This document shows, in pieces, positions 20,701 through 34,010 of a DNA stretch of 64,000 nucleotides (the stretch's first letter is position 1; each line of letters begins with the position of its first letter). A model generated the notes under the pieces. It was not told the origin of the DNA, did no database searches, and was given only the letters and a program-made list of their open reading frames with translations. A program made the translations under genes and the position numbers. The stretch is taken from the NCBI GenBank assembly GCA_017311315.1, contig CM029613.1, positions 2,501 to 66,500 on the forward strand, given 5' to 3'. This DNA is from Dendrocalamus latiflorus (taxonomy: Eukaryota > Streptophyta > Magnoliopsida > Poales > Poaceae).

Positions 20701-23264
20701 GCACATTTCTGAAAGCGCACCTATACCTCATGATTTTCAGCTTTTTTAGTCGTTCCAGGGTTACCGGAGCAGTCCGAGTATTTTTATATTTTGGAACAGG
20801 CTTGGCCGAAAACGTGAGCTATAGCTCACGATTTTCAACTTTTCTACTCATTCCAAGGTTACCGGGCGAGTCTGGGGATTTTATTTTTTGGAGCACATCT
20901 TGCCGAAAGAGTGATCTATAGCTCACGATTCTCAGCTTTTCTAGTCGTTCCAGGGCTACCGGAGCAGTCCGGGTATTTTTATATTTTGGAATAGATTTGG
21001 CCGAAAACGTGACATATAGCTCACGATTTTCAGCTTTTCTAGTCGTTGTACGGTTTCCGGGCAAGTATTGGGATTTTTTTCGGAGCACATTTGGCTGATA
21101 GAGTGATCTATAGCTCACAATTTTCAACTTTTCTAGTCGTTCCAGGGTTACCAGAGCATTCCGGGGATTTTTGTTTTTCGGAGCACATTTGGCCGAAAAC
21201 GTGACCTATAGCTCACGATTTCAGCATTTCTTGTCGTTCCGGGGTTACCGAAGCAGTTCGGGGATTTTTATTATTCGGAGCACATTTCCACGAAAGCGTC
21301 AGCTATAGCTAATGATTTTCAACTTTTCTAAACGTTCCGGTGTTACCGGGGCATTCCGGGGATTTTTGTCGCATCACATTTGGCCGAAAGGGTGACCCAT
21401 ATCTCAAGATTTTCTGCTTTTCTAGTCGTTCCGGGGTTACTGGAGGACTCCTGGGATTTTTTTTCGCATCACATTTGGCCGAAAGCGTGACCTATAGCTC
21501 ACGATTTTTAACTTTTCTAGTCGTTCGAGGGTTACCGGAGAAGTCTGGGTCATTTTCTTTCTTGGAGTAGATTAAGCCGAAAGCGTGACCTATAGCCTAC
21601 GGTTTCAGCTTTTCTTGTCGTCCTGGGGATACCGACGCAGTCCAGGGATTTTTATTTGTCGAAGCACATTTGGCCGAAAGTGTGACCTATAGCTCACGAT
21701 TTTCAGCTTTTCTAGTAATTTCAGGTTTACCAGACCTGTCCAGGAATTTTTATTTTTCGAAGCACATTTGGCGAAAGCATGACCTATAGCTCACATTATA
21801 GCTTTTCTAGTCGTTCCGGGGTTTCCGGACCAGTGCGGGGATTTTTATTTTTCGGAGCACATTTGGCCGAAAGCGTTACCTATAGCCCACGATTTTTAGC
21901 TTTCCTTGTCGTTCCGGGGTTACCAAGCCTGTCCGGGTATTTTTAATTTTTGGAGTACATTTGGCCGAAAGATTGACCTATAGCTCACGATTTTCAACTT
22001 TTCTTGTCATTCCAGGATTACCGGAGCATTCCGAAGATTTTTGTTTCTCAGGGCAAATTTGGCTACAAGCATAACGTATAGCTCACAATTTCAGCTTTTC
22101 TAGTCGTTCCGGGGTTACCGGAGCAGTTCAGAGATTTTTATTTTTTGGGGCACATTTGTCCAGAAGCGTGCCTATGGCTAACGATTTTCAACTTTTCTAA
22201 TCGTTACGGTGTCACTGAAGGATTCGACGATTTTTGTCGCATCACATTTGGGCGAAAGGGTGACCCATAGCTCAGGATTTTCCCCTTTTCTAGTCATTCC
22301 GGGGTTACTGGAGGACTTCGGGGATTTTTTCGCATCACATTTGACCGAAAGAGTGACCTTTAGCTCACGATTTTCTGCTTTTCTAGCGTTCCAAGGTTAC
22401 CGGAGCAGCCAGATATTTTTATATTTCGGAGCATATTTGGCCGAAAGAGTGACCTATAGGTCACGATTTTCAACTTTTCTAGTCGTTACAGGGTTACCGG
22501 AGCATTTCGGGGATTTTTGTTTCTCAGAGCAAATTTGGCCAAAAGCGTGACCTATAGCTCTCGATTTCAGCTTTTCTAGTCGTTCCGGGGTTATCGGAGC
22601 AGTCCTGGGATTTTTTTTTGGAGCACATTTGCACGAAAGCGTAACCTATACCTAACGATTTTGAACTTTTCTAAACGTTCCGGTGTTACCGGTGGACTCC
22701 GGGGATTTTTTTTCGCATCACATTTCGCCGAAAGCGTGACCTATAGCTCCCGACTTTCAACTTTTCTAGTCGTTCAAAGGTGACCAGAGCAGTCGGGGGA
22801 ATTTTGTTTCTCGGGGAAGATTTGGTTGAAGGTGTGACCTATAACTCACGATTTTCAGTTTTTCTAGTCGTTTTGGCGTTACTGGGGCAGTCCGGGATTT
22901 TTTTTATTTTTTTGGACCACATTTGGCCGAGCTGGCGATTTTCAACTTTTCCAGTCGTTCCAGAGTTACCGGAGGATTCCAGGGATTTTTATTTTTCGAA
23001 GCACATTTGGCCGAAACGTGACCTATAGCTCACGATTTTCAACTTTGCTAGTCGTTCCAGGGTTAACGGCCCAGTCCGGGGATTCTTATTTTTCGGAGCG
23101 GATTTGGCCGAAACAGTGACCAATAGCTAACGATTATCAACTTTTCTAGCATTCCGGGGATTTCTGTCGCATCACATTTTGTCGAAAGGGTGACCCACAG
23201 CTCAAGATTTTCCGCTTTTCTAGTTGTTCGGGGGTTATTGGAGGACCCCGGGGATTTTTTTTGC
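17732..23264 (+). repeat. Satellite array with ~2.0-2.5-kb higher-order units
   Basis: 97-98-bp monomers in the same orientation as elsewhere. The monomer pair with gtcgcatcacatttgggcg followed by a cccctttt tract appears at about 17727, 20210 and 22240. Left parts of the units match at an offset of ~2.51 kb (17855 and 20365) and right parts at ~2.03 kb (18960 and 20990; 19320 and 21350), so one unit has gained or lost about five monomers. A truncated monomer sits at ~17770-17810. A 16-bp perfect palindrome form of the dyad lies at 22449-22464. No gene is seen. Confidence 0.9.
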
Positions 23265-26200
23265 ATCACATTTGACCGAAAGCGTGACCTATAGCTCACG
23301 ATTTTGAGCTTTTCTAGTCGTTCTGGGGTTACCGCAGCTGTCCAGGTATTTTTATTTTTCGGAGCACATTTAGCGGAAAGCGTGACCTATAGCTCACGAT
23401 TTCAGGTTTTCTACTCGTTCCGGGGTTACTGGACCAGTGCGTGGATTTTTATTTTTCGGAGCACATTTGGCCGAAAGCGTGACCTATAGCTCATGATTTT
23501 CAGCTTTTCTAGTCGTTCCAGGGTTACCGGGCATTCCGCGGAATTTTATTTTTCAGAGCACATTTGGCCGAAAGAGTGACCTATAGCTCACGATTTTCAA
23601 CTTTCCTAATCGTTCCTGGGTTACCATAGCATTCTGTAGATTTTTGTTTCTCGGAGCAAATTTGGGCAAAAGCGTAACTTATAGCTCACGATTTCAGCTT
23701 TTCTAGTCGTTCCGGGGTTACCGGAGCAGTCCGGGGACTTTTATTTTTTGGAGCACATTTGCCTGAAAGCGTGACCAATAGCTAACGATTTTTAACATTT
23801 CTAATCGTTCCGGTGTTACCAGGGGATTCCGCGTATTTTTGTCGCATCACATTTGGCCGAAAGGGAGACCCATAGCTCAAGATTTTCCACTTTTCTAGTC
23901 GTTCTGGTGTTACTGGAGAACTTCGGGGATTATTTTTCACATCACATTTGGCCGAAAGCGTGACGTATAGCTTATGGTTTCAACTTTTCTAGTCGTTCTG
24001 GGGTTACTCGACGAGTGCGGGGATTTTTTTTCTGGGCACATTTGGCTGAAAGCGTGACCCTCACGATTTTTAGCTTTTCTAGTCGTTGTAGGTTTACCGG
24101 TCCAGTCCGGGGATTTTTATTTTTCGGAGCAGATTTGGCCAAGAGAGTGACCAATAGCTTATGATTTTCAACTTTTCTAGTCGTTCCAGGGTTACCGTAG
24201 CATTCCGTGGATTTCTTTCGCTTCACATTTTGCCGAGAGGGTGACCCATAGCTCATGATTTTCCTCTATTCTAGTCGTTCCGGGGTCACTGCAGGACTCT
24301 GGGGATTTTTTTTTTCGCATCACATTTGGCCAAAAGCGTAAACTATAGCTCAAGATTTCAGCTTTTCTAGTCGTTCCGGGGTTACCGGACCAGTGCGGGG
24401 TTTTTTATTTTTCGGAGCACATTTGGCCGAAAGCGTGACCTATAGATCACCATTTTAGCTTTTCTAATCATTCCTAGGTTTCTGCACCAGTGCGGGGATT
24501 TTTATTTTTCGGAGCACATTTAGCCAAAAGTGTGACCTATAGCTCAGGATTTTCAGCTTTTCTAGTCATTCCAGGATTACCGAGCCAGTCTGTGGAATTT
24601 TATTTTTCGGAGCACATTTGGCCGAAAGAGTGATCTATAGCTCACGATTTTCAACTTTTCTAGTCGTTCCAGGGTTACCGAAGCATTCCGAGGATTATTG
24701 TTTCTCGAAGCAAATTTGGCCAAAAGCGTGACCTATAACTCACGATTTCGGCTTTTCTAGTCGTTCCGTGGTTACCGGAGCAGACCGGGGATTTTTATTT
24801 TTCGGAGCACATTTGCCCGAAAGCGTGACCAATAGCTAACGATATTTAACTTTTCTAATCATTCTGGAGTTACCGGAGGATTCCGCGGATTTTTGTCGCA
24901 TCACATTTGGCCGAAAGGGAGACCAATAGCTCAAGCTTTTCCGCTTTTCTAGTCGCTCCGGGGTTAGAAGAGGACTCTGAGTATTTTTTTTTCGAATCAC
25001 ATTTGGCCGAAAGCGTGTCCTATAGCTCAAGATTTTCAGCTTTTCTAGTCGTTCCAGGGTTATCGGGCCAGTCCGGGGATTCTTATTTTTCGGAGCGAGT
25101 GAGTGACCAATAGCTAACGATTATCAACTTTTCTAGTCATTCCAGGGTTACCGGAGAATTTCGAGGATTTCTGTCGCATCACATTTTGCCGAAAGGGTGA
25201 CCCATAGCTCAAGATTTTCCGCTTTTCTAGTCGTTCGGGGGTTACTGGAGGACTCCGGGGATTTTTTTTTTCGCATCACATTTGACCAAAAGCGTGACGT
25301 ATAGCTCACGATTTCAACTTTTCTAGTCGTTCCAGGGTTACCGGAGCAGTCCGGGGACTTTTATTTTTTGGAGCACATTTGCCTGAAAGTGTGACCAATA
25401 GCTAACGATTTTTAACTTTTCAAATCGTTCCGGTGTTACCAGAAGATACCGCAGATTTTTGTCGCATCATATTTGGCCGAAAGGGAGACCCATAGCTCAA
25501 GATTTTCCGCTTTTCTAGTCGTTCTTGGGTTACTGAAGAGTACGGGGATTTTTTTCGCATCACATTTGGCCGAAAGCGTGAACTATAGCACACGATTTTC
25601 AGCTTTCCTTGTCGTTCAACGGTTACCGGAGTAGTCAGCGGAATTTTGTTTCTCGGAGCATATTTGGCCGAAAGCGTAACCTACAGCTGACGATATTGAG
25701 CTTTTCTAGTCGTTACCTCAGCAGTCCGGGGATTTTTACTTTTCAGAGCACATTCGGCCGAAAACGTGATGTATAGCTCACGATTCTAACTTTTCTAGTC
25801 ACTCTGGGGTTACTCGTCGAGTGCGGGGATTTTTATTTTTCGGAGCACAAGCGTGACCTATAGTTCACGATTTTCGGCTTTTCTAGTCGTTCCAGGGTTA
25901 ACGGTCCAATCCGAGAATTTTTATTTTTCAGAGCAGATTTGGCCGAGAGAGTGACAAATAGCTAATGATTTTAGCTTTTCAAGTCATTTCTGGGTTTCTG
26001 GACCAGTGCGGGGATTTTTATTTTTCGGAGCACATTTGACTGAAAGCGTGACCTATAGCTCACGATTTTCAGCTTTTCTAGACATTCCGGGGTTACCGGG
26101 CCAGTCCGCGAAATTTTATTTTTCGGAGCACATTTGGCCGAAAGAGTGATCTATAGCTCATGATTTTCAACTTTTCTAGTCATCCCAGGGTTATCCGAGC

Positions 26201-29050
26201 ATTCCAGGGATTATTATTTCTCGAAGCAAATTTGGCCAAAAGCGTGACCTGTAGCTCTCGATTTCAGCTTTTCTAGTCGTTCGGGGGTTACCGGGGCAGT
26301 CCAGGGACTTTTATTTTTCGGAGCACATTTGCCCGAAAGCGTGACCAATAGCTAACGATTTTTAACTTTTCTAATCGTTACGGAATTACCAGAGGATTCC
26401 GCGGATTTTTGTCGCATCACATTGGCCAAATGGGAGACCCATGGCTCAAGATTATCTGCTTTTCTAGTCGTTCCGGGATTGCTGGAGGACTTCGGGGATT
26501 TCTTTTTTCGCATCACATTTGACCGAAACGTGACCTATAGCTCACGATTTTGAGCTTTTCTTGTCGTTCTGGGGTTACTGCAGCAATTCGGTAATTTTTA
26601 CTTTTCGGAGCACACTCGGCTGAAGCGTCACGTATAGCTCACGATTTCAGATTTTCCAGTCGTTCTGGGTTACTCGACGAGGGCGGGAATTTTTATTTTT
26701 ATGAGCACATTTTGCCGAAAGCGTGACCTATAGCTCACGATTTTCAGCTTTTCTAATCGTTTCAGGTTTAACTGGCCAGTCCGGGTATTCTTATTTTTTG
26801 AAGCAGATTTGGCCGAGAGAGTGACCAACAGCTAATGATTTTAGCTTTTCTAGTCGATCCTGGGTTTCTGGACCAGTGCTGGGATTTTTATTTTACGGAG
26901 CACATTTGGCTGAAAGCGCTTTTCTAGACATTCCAGGTTTACCGGGCCAGTCCGCGAATTTTTTTTTTCGGAGCACATTTGGCCGAAAGAGAGATCTATA
27001 GCTCACGATTTTCAACTTTTCTAGTCATTCCAGGGTTATCGGAGCATTCCGGGGATTATTGTTTCTCGGAGCAAATTTGCCAAAAGCGTGACCTGTAGCT
27101 CACGATTTCAGCTTTTCTAGTTGTTCCGTGGTTACCGGAGCAGTCCGGGGATTTTTATTTTTCGAAGCACATTTGCCCGAAGCCGTGGCCAATAGCTAAC
27201 GATATTTAATTTTTCTAATCGTTCTGGTGTTACCGGAGGATTCCGCGGATTTTTGTTGCACCAAATTTGGCCGAAAGGGAGACCCAAAGCTCAAGATTTT
27301 CCGCTTTTCTAGTCATTCAGGGGTTACTGGAGGACTCCGAGGATTTTTTTTCGCATCACATTTGGCCGACAGCATGACCTATAGCTCACGATTTTCAGCT
27401 TTCTTTGTCGTTACCGGGACAGTCCGGGGATTTTTAATTTTCAGAGCACATTTGCTGAAAGCGTACCTATAGCTCACGATTTTCAGCTCTTGCAGTCGTT
27501 CTAGGGTTACCAGGTCAGTCCGGAAATTTTTAATAAGTCAAGATTTTCCGCTTTTCTAGGCGTTCCGGGGTTACTGGAGGACTCCGGAGATTTTTTTCGC
27601 ATCACATTTGGCCGAAACCGTGACCTCACGATTTTCAGCTTTTCTAGTCATTCAACAGTTACCGGAGGAGTCGGCGGAATTTTGTTTCTCAGAGCAGATT
27701 TGGCCGAAAGCGTGACCTACAGCTCACGATTTTCAGCTTTTATAGTCGTTTTGAGGTTACCGGGGCAGTCCGGGGATTTTTATTTTGTGGAGCACATTTA
27801 GCCGAAAGCGTGACCTATAGCTCACGATTTTCAGCTTTTCCAAGTCGTTCCGGGGTTACCGGAGGATTCCAGGGATTTTTTTTCGCATCACAATTGGCCG
27901 AAAGCGTGACATATAACTCACAATTTCAGCTTTTCTAGTTGTTACGGTGTTACCGAAGCAGTTCGGGGATTTTTACTTTTTGGAGCACATTTAGCTGAAA
28001 GCGTGATCTATAACTCACGATTTTCAGCTTTTCTAGTCATGCCAGGGTTGCCGGAGCATTCCGACGATTTTTGTTTCTCGTTGCAGATTTGGTCGAAAGC
28101 GTGACCTATATAGCTCACGATTTCGGCATTCCTAGTCGTTCCGCATTACCGGAGCAGTCCGGGGATTTTTATTTTTTGGAGCACGTTTGCTCGAAAGCGT
28201 GACCGATAGCTAACGATTTTCAACTTTTCTAAACATTCTGGTGTTAGCGGAGGATTCTAGGGATTTTTGTCATATCACATTTGGCCGAAATGGTGACACA
28301 TTGCTCAAGATTTTCCGCTTTTCTAGTCGTTCTGGGGTTACTGGAGGACTCAGGGGATTTTTTTTCCGCATCACATTTGGCCGATAGCCTAACCTATGGC
28401 TCACATTTTCAGCTTTTCTAGTTGTTCAAGGGTTACCGAAGCAGTCGGGGGAATTTTGTTTCTTGAAGAAGATTTGGCCGAAAGCGTGACCTATAACTCC
28501 CGATTTCAGCTTTTCTAGTCTCCCGGAGTTACCAGAGCAGTCCGGGGAGTTTTATTTTTCGAAGCACATTTGGCCGAAAGCGTGAATTATAACTCCCGAT
28601 TTTGAGCTTTTCTAGTCTTTTTGGAGTTACGATAGCTATCCAGGTATTTTTATTTTAAGGAGCAAATTTGGACGAAAGCGTGATCTATAGCTCACGATTT
28701 CAGCTTTTCTAGTAGTTCCGGGGTTACTGGAGGACTCCGGGGATTTTTTTCGTGTCTCATTTGGCCGAAAGCGTGACCTATAGCTCACGATTTTCAGCTT
28801 TTCTAGTCGTACAACGGTTACCGGAGCTGTCGGGGGAATTTTGTTTCTCGGAGCAGATTTGGCCGAAAGCGTGACCTATAGCTCACGATTTTCAGCTTTT
28901 CTACTCGTTTCGGGGCTGTCAGGGGATTTTTATTTCTCAGAGCACATTTGGCCAAAAGCATGACCTATATCTCACGATTTTCAGCTTTTCTAGTCGTTCC
29001 GGGGTTACCGGACCTGTCCAGGGATTTTTATTTTTAAGAGCACATTTTTA
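23265..29050 (+). repeat. ~5.8-kb higher-order satellite unit, copy 1
   Basis: Three parts can be defined by comparison with the next unit. Part X is 23265-27365, part Y is 27365-28095 and part Z is 28095-29040. Part X matches 29060-33065 at an offset of 5,796 bp at its start. Part Z matches 33065-34010. The catcac-type monomer pair recurs through part X at short intervals (near 23165, 23840, 24210, 24895, 25160, 25465, 26410 and 27250). No gene is seen. Confidence 0.85.
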
Positions 29051-32000
29051 TTTTTTTCACATCACATTTGGCCGAAAGTGTGACCTATAGCTCACGATTT
29101 TGAGCTTTTTTAGTCGTTCTGGGGTTACCGCAGCTGTCCAGGTATTTTTATTTTTCGGAGCACATTTAGCGGAAAGCGTGACCTATAGCTCACGATTTCA
29201 GGTTTTCTACTCGTTCCGGGGTTACTGGACCAGTGCGTGGATTTTTATTTTTCGGAGCACATTTGGCCGAAAGCGTGACCTATAGCTCATGATTTTCAGC
29301 TTTTCAAGTCGTTCCAGGGTTACCGGGCATTCCGCGGAATTTTATTTTTCGGAGCACATTTGGCCGAAAGAGTGACCTATAGCTCACGATTTTCAACTTT
29401 CCTAATCGTTCCTGGGTTACCATAGCATTCTGTAGATTTTTGTTTCTCGGAGCAAATTTGGGCAAAAGCGTGACTTATAGCTCACGATTTCAGCTTTTCT
29501 AGTCGTTCCGGGGTTACCGGAGCAGTCCGGGGACTTTTATTTTTTGGAGCACATTTGCCTGAAAGCGTGACCTATAGCTAACGATTTTTAACATTTCTAA
29601 TCGTTCCGGTGTTACCAGGGGATTCCGCGTATTTTTGTCGCATCACATTTGGCCGAAAGGGAGACCCATAGCTCAAGATTTTCCACTTTTCTAGTCGTTC
29701 TGGTGTTACTGGAGAACTTCGGGGATTATTTTTCACATCACATTTGGCCGAAAGCGTGACGTATAGCTTATGGTTTCAACTTTTCTAGTCGTTCTGGGGT
29801 TACTCGACGAGTGCGGGGATTTTTTTTCTGGGCACATTTGGCTGAAAGCCTGACCCTCACGATTTTTAGCTTTTCTAGTCGTTGTAGGGTTACCGGTCCA
29901 GTCCGGGGATTTTTATTTTTCGGAGCAGATTTGGCCAAGAGAGTGACCAATAGCTTATGATTTTCAACTTTTCTAGTCGTTCCAGGGTTACCGTACCATT
30001 CCGTGGATTTCTTTCGCTTCACATTTTGCCGAGAGGGTGACCCATAGCTCATGATTTTCCTCTATTCTAGTCGTTCTGGGGTCACTGCAGGACTCCGGGG
30101 ATTTTCTTTTTCGCATCACATTTGGCCAAAAGCGTAAACTATAGCTCAAGATTTCAGCTTTTCTAGTCGTTCCGGGGTTACCGGACCAGTGCGGGGTTTT
30201 TTATTTTTCGGAGCACATTTGGCCGAAAGCGTGACCTATAGATCACCATTTTAGCTTTTCTAATCATTCCTAGGTTTATGCACCAGTGCGGGGATTTTTA
30301 TTTTTCGGAGCACATTTAGCCAAAAGTGTGACCTATAGCTCAGGATTTTCAGCTTTTCTAGTCATTCCAGGATTACCGAGCCAGTCCGCGGAATTTTATT
30401 TTTCGGAGCACATTTGGCCGAATGAGTGATCTATAGCTCACGATTTTCAACTTTTCTAGTCGTTCCAGGGTTACCGAAGCATTCCGAGGATTATTGTTTC
30501 TCGAAGCAAATTTGGCCAAAAGCGTGACCTATAACTCACGATTTCGGCGTTTCTAGTCGTTCCGTGGTTACCGGAGCAGACCGGGGATTTTTATTTTTCG
30601 GAGCACATTTGCCTGAAAGCGTGACCAATAGCTAACGATATTTAACTTTTCTAATCATTCTAGAGTTACCGGAGGATTCTGCGGATTTTTGTCGCATGAC
30701 ATTTGGCCGAAAGGGAGACCAATAGCTCAAGCTTTTCCGCTTTTCTAGTCGCTCCGGGGTTACAAGAGGACTCTGAGTATTTTTTTCGCATCACATTTGG
30801 CCGAAAGCGTGTCCTATAGCTCACGATTTTCAGCTTTTCTAGTCGTTCCAGGGTTAATGGGTCAGTCCGGGGATTCTTATTTTTCGGAGCAAGTGAGTGA
30901 CCAATAGCTAACGATTATCAACTTTTCTAGTCATTCCAGGGTTACCGGAGAATTTCGAGGATTTCTGTCGCATCACATTTTGCCGAAAGGGTGACCCATA
31001 GCTCAAGATTTTCCGCTTTTCTAGTCGTTCGGGGGTTTCTGGAGGACTCCGGGGATTTTTTTTCGCATCACATTTGACCAAAAGCGTGACCTATAGCTCA
31101 CGATTTCAACTTTTCTAGTCGTTCTAGGGTTACCGGAGCAGCCCGGGGACTTTTATTTTTTTGGAGCACATTTGCCTGAAAGTGTGACCAATAGTTAACA
31201 ATTTTTAACTTTTCAAATCGTTCCGGGGTTACCAGAAGATACCGCAGATTTTTGTCGCATCACATTTGGCCGAAAGGGAGACCCGTAGCTCAAGATTTTC
31301 CGCTTTTCTAGTCGTTCTGGGGTTACTGAAGAGTACGGGGATTTTTTTCGCATCACATTTGGCCGAAAGCGTGAACTATAGCACACGATTTTCAGCTTTC
31401 CTTGTCGTTCAACGGTTACCGGAGTAGTCAGCGGAATTTTGTTTCTCGGAGCAGATTTGGCCGAAAGCGTAACCTACAGCTGACGATATTGAGGTTTTCT
31501 AGTCGTTACCTCAGCAGTCCAGGGATTTTTACTTTTCAGAGCACATTCGGCTGAAAACGTGATGTATAGCTCACGATTCTAACTTTTCTAGTCACTCTGG
31601 GGTTACTCGTTGAGTGCGGGGATTTTTATTTTTCGGAGCACAAGCGTGACCTATAGCTCACGATTTTCGGCTTTTCTAGTCGTTCCAGGGTTACCGGTCC
31701 AGTCCGAGAATTTTTATTTTTCAGAGCAGATTTGGCCGAGAGAGTGACAAATAGCTAATGATTTTAGCTTTTCAAGTCATTCCTGGGTTTCTGGACCAGT
31801 GCGGGGATTTTTATTTTTCGGAGCACATTTGACTGAAAGCGTGACCTATAGCTCACGATTTTCAGCTTTTCTAGACATTCCGGGGTTACCGGGCCAGTCC
31901 GCGAAATTTTATTTTTCGGAGCACATTTGGCCGAAAGAGTAATCTATAGCTCATGATTTTCAACTTTTCTAGTCATCCCAGGGTTATCCGAGCATTCCGG

Positions 32001-34010
32001 GGATTATTATTTCTCGAAGCAAATTTGGCCAAAAGTGTGACCTATAGCTAATGATTTTTAACTTTTCTAATCGTTACGGAGTTACCAGAGGATTCCGCGG
32101 ATTTTTGTCGCATCACATTGGCCAAAAGGGAGACCCATGGCTCAAGATTTTCTGCTTTTCTAGTCGTTCCGGGGTTGCTGGAGGACTTCGGGGATTTCTT
32201 TTTTCGCATCACATTTGACCAAAAACGTGACCTATAGCTCACGATTTTGAGCTTTTCTAGTCGTTCTGGGGTTACCGCAGCAATTCGGGAATTTTTAGTT
32301 TTCGGAGCACACTCGGCTGAAGCGTCACGTATAGCTGACGATTTCAGATTTTCCAGTCGTTCTGGGTTACTCGACGAGGGCGGAGAATTTTATTTTTATG
32401 AGCACATTTTGCCGAAATCGTGACCTATAAGCTCACGATTTTCAGCTTTTCTAATCGTTTCAGGTTTAACTGGCCAGTCCGGGTATTCTTATTTTTTGAA
32501 GCAGATTTGGCCGAGAGAGTGACCAATAGCTAATGATTTTAGCTTTTCTAGTCGTTCCTGGGATTCTGGTCCAGTGCTGGGATTTTTATTTTTTGGAGCA
32601 CATTTGGCTGAAAGCGCTTTTCTAGACATTGCAGTTTTACTGGGCCAGTCCGCGAAATTTTATTTTTCGGAGCACATTTGGCCGAAAGAGTGATCTATAG
32701 CTCACAATTTTCAACTTTTCTTGTCATTCCAGGGTTATCGGAGCATTCCGGGGATTATTGTTTCTCGGAGCAAATTTGCCAAAAGCGTGACCTATAGGTC
32801 ACGATTTCAGCTTTTCTAGTTGTTCCGTGGTTACCGGAGCAGTCCGGGGATTTTTATTTTTCGAAGCACATTTGCCCGAAACCGTGGCCAATAGCTAACG
32901 ATATTTAATTTTTCTAATCGTTCTGGTGTTACCGGAGGATTCCGCGGATTTTTGTCGCACCACATTTGGCCGAAAGGGAGACCCATAGCTCAAGATTTTT
33001 CGCTTTTCTTGTCGTTCTGGGGTTACTGGAGGACTCCGAGGATTTTTTTTCGCATCACATTTGGCCGAAAGTGTGACCTATATAGCTCACGATTTCAGCA
33101 TTCCTAGTCGTTCCGGCGTTACAGGAGCAGTCCGGGGATTTTTATTTTTTGGAGCACGTTTGCTCGAAAGCGTGACCGATAGCTAACGATTTTCAACTTT
33201 TCTAAACGTTCTGGTGTTACCGGAGGAATCCAGGGATTTTCGTCATATCACATTTGGCCGAAATGGTGACCCATTGCTCAAGATTTTCCGCTTTTCTAGT
33301 CGTTCCGGGGTTACTGGAGGACTCCGGGGATTTTTTTTCCGCATCACATTTGGACGATAGCCTGACCTATGGCTCACATTTTCAGCTTTTCTAGTTGTTC
33401 AAGGGTTACCGAAGCAGTCGGGGGAATTTTGTTTCTTGGAGAAGATTTGGCCGAAAGCGTGACCTATAACTCCCGATTTCAGCTTTTCTAGTAGTCCCGG
33501 AGATACCAGAGCAGTCCGGAGAGTTTTATTTTTCGGAGCACATTTGGCCGAAAGCATGAATTATAACTCACGATTTTGAGCTTTTCTAGTCTTTTTGGGG
33601 TTACGACAGCTATCCAGGTATTTTTATTTTAAGGAGCAAATTTGGACGAAAGCGTGATCTATAGCTCACGATTTCAGCTTTTCTAGTACTTCCGGGGTTA
33701 CTGGAGGACTCCGGGGATTTTTTTCGCGTCTCATTTGGCCAAAAGCGTGACCTATAGCTCACGATTTTCAGCTTTTCTAGTCGTACAATGGTTACCGGAG
33801 CTGTCGGGGGAATTTTATTTCTCGGAGCAGATTTGGCCGAAAGCGTGACCTATAGCTCACGATTTTCAGCTTTTCTACTCGTTTCGGGGCTGTCCGGGGA
33901 TTTTTATTTCTTAGAGCACATTTGGCCGAAAGCATGACCTATATCTCACGATTTTCAGCTTTTCTAGTCGTTCCGGGGTTACCGGACCTGTCCAGGGATT
34001 TTTATTTTTC
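29051..34010 (+). repeat. ~5.8-kb higher-order satellite unit, copy 2 (internally deleted)
   Basis: This repeats parts X and Z of the preceding unit with high similarity. It lacks the ~730-bp part Y and one complete ~98-bp monomer that copy 1 has at about 26245-26342. The join to copy 1 at ~29035-29060 is a shortened monomer. A perfect 18-bp dyad lies at 32786-32803. Confidence 0.85.
32786..32803. repeat. Perfect 18-bp palindrome variant of the satellite dyad
   Basis: CGTGACCTATAGGTCACG again, in a monomer unrelated in position to the one at 1611. The aligned monomer of copy 1 (~27089) has the usual GCTCACG arm, so the symmetric form arose separately here or was converted. Confidence 0.85.
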
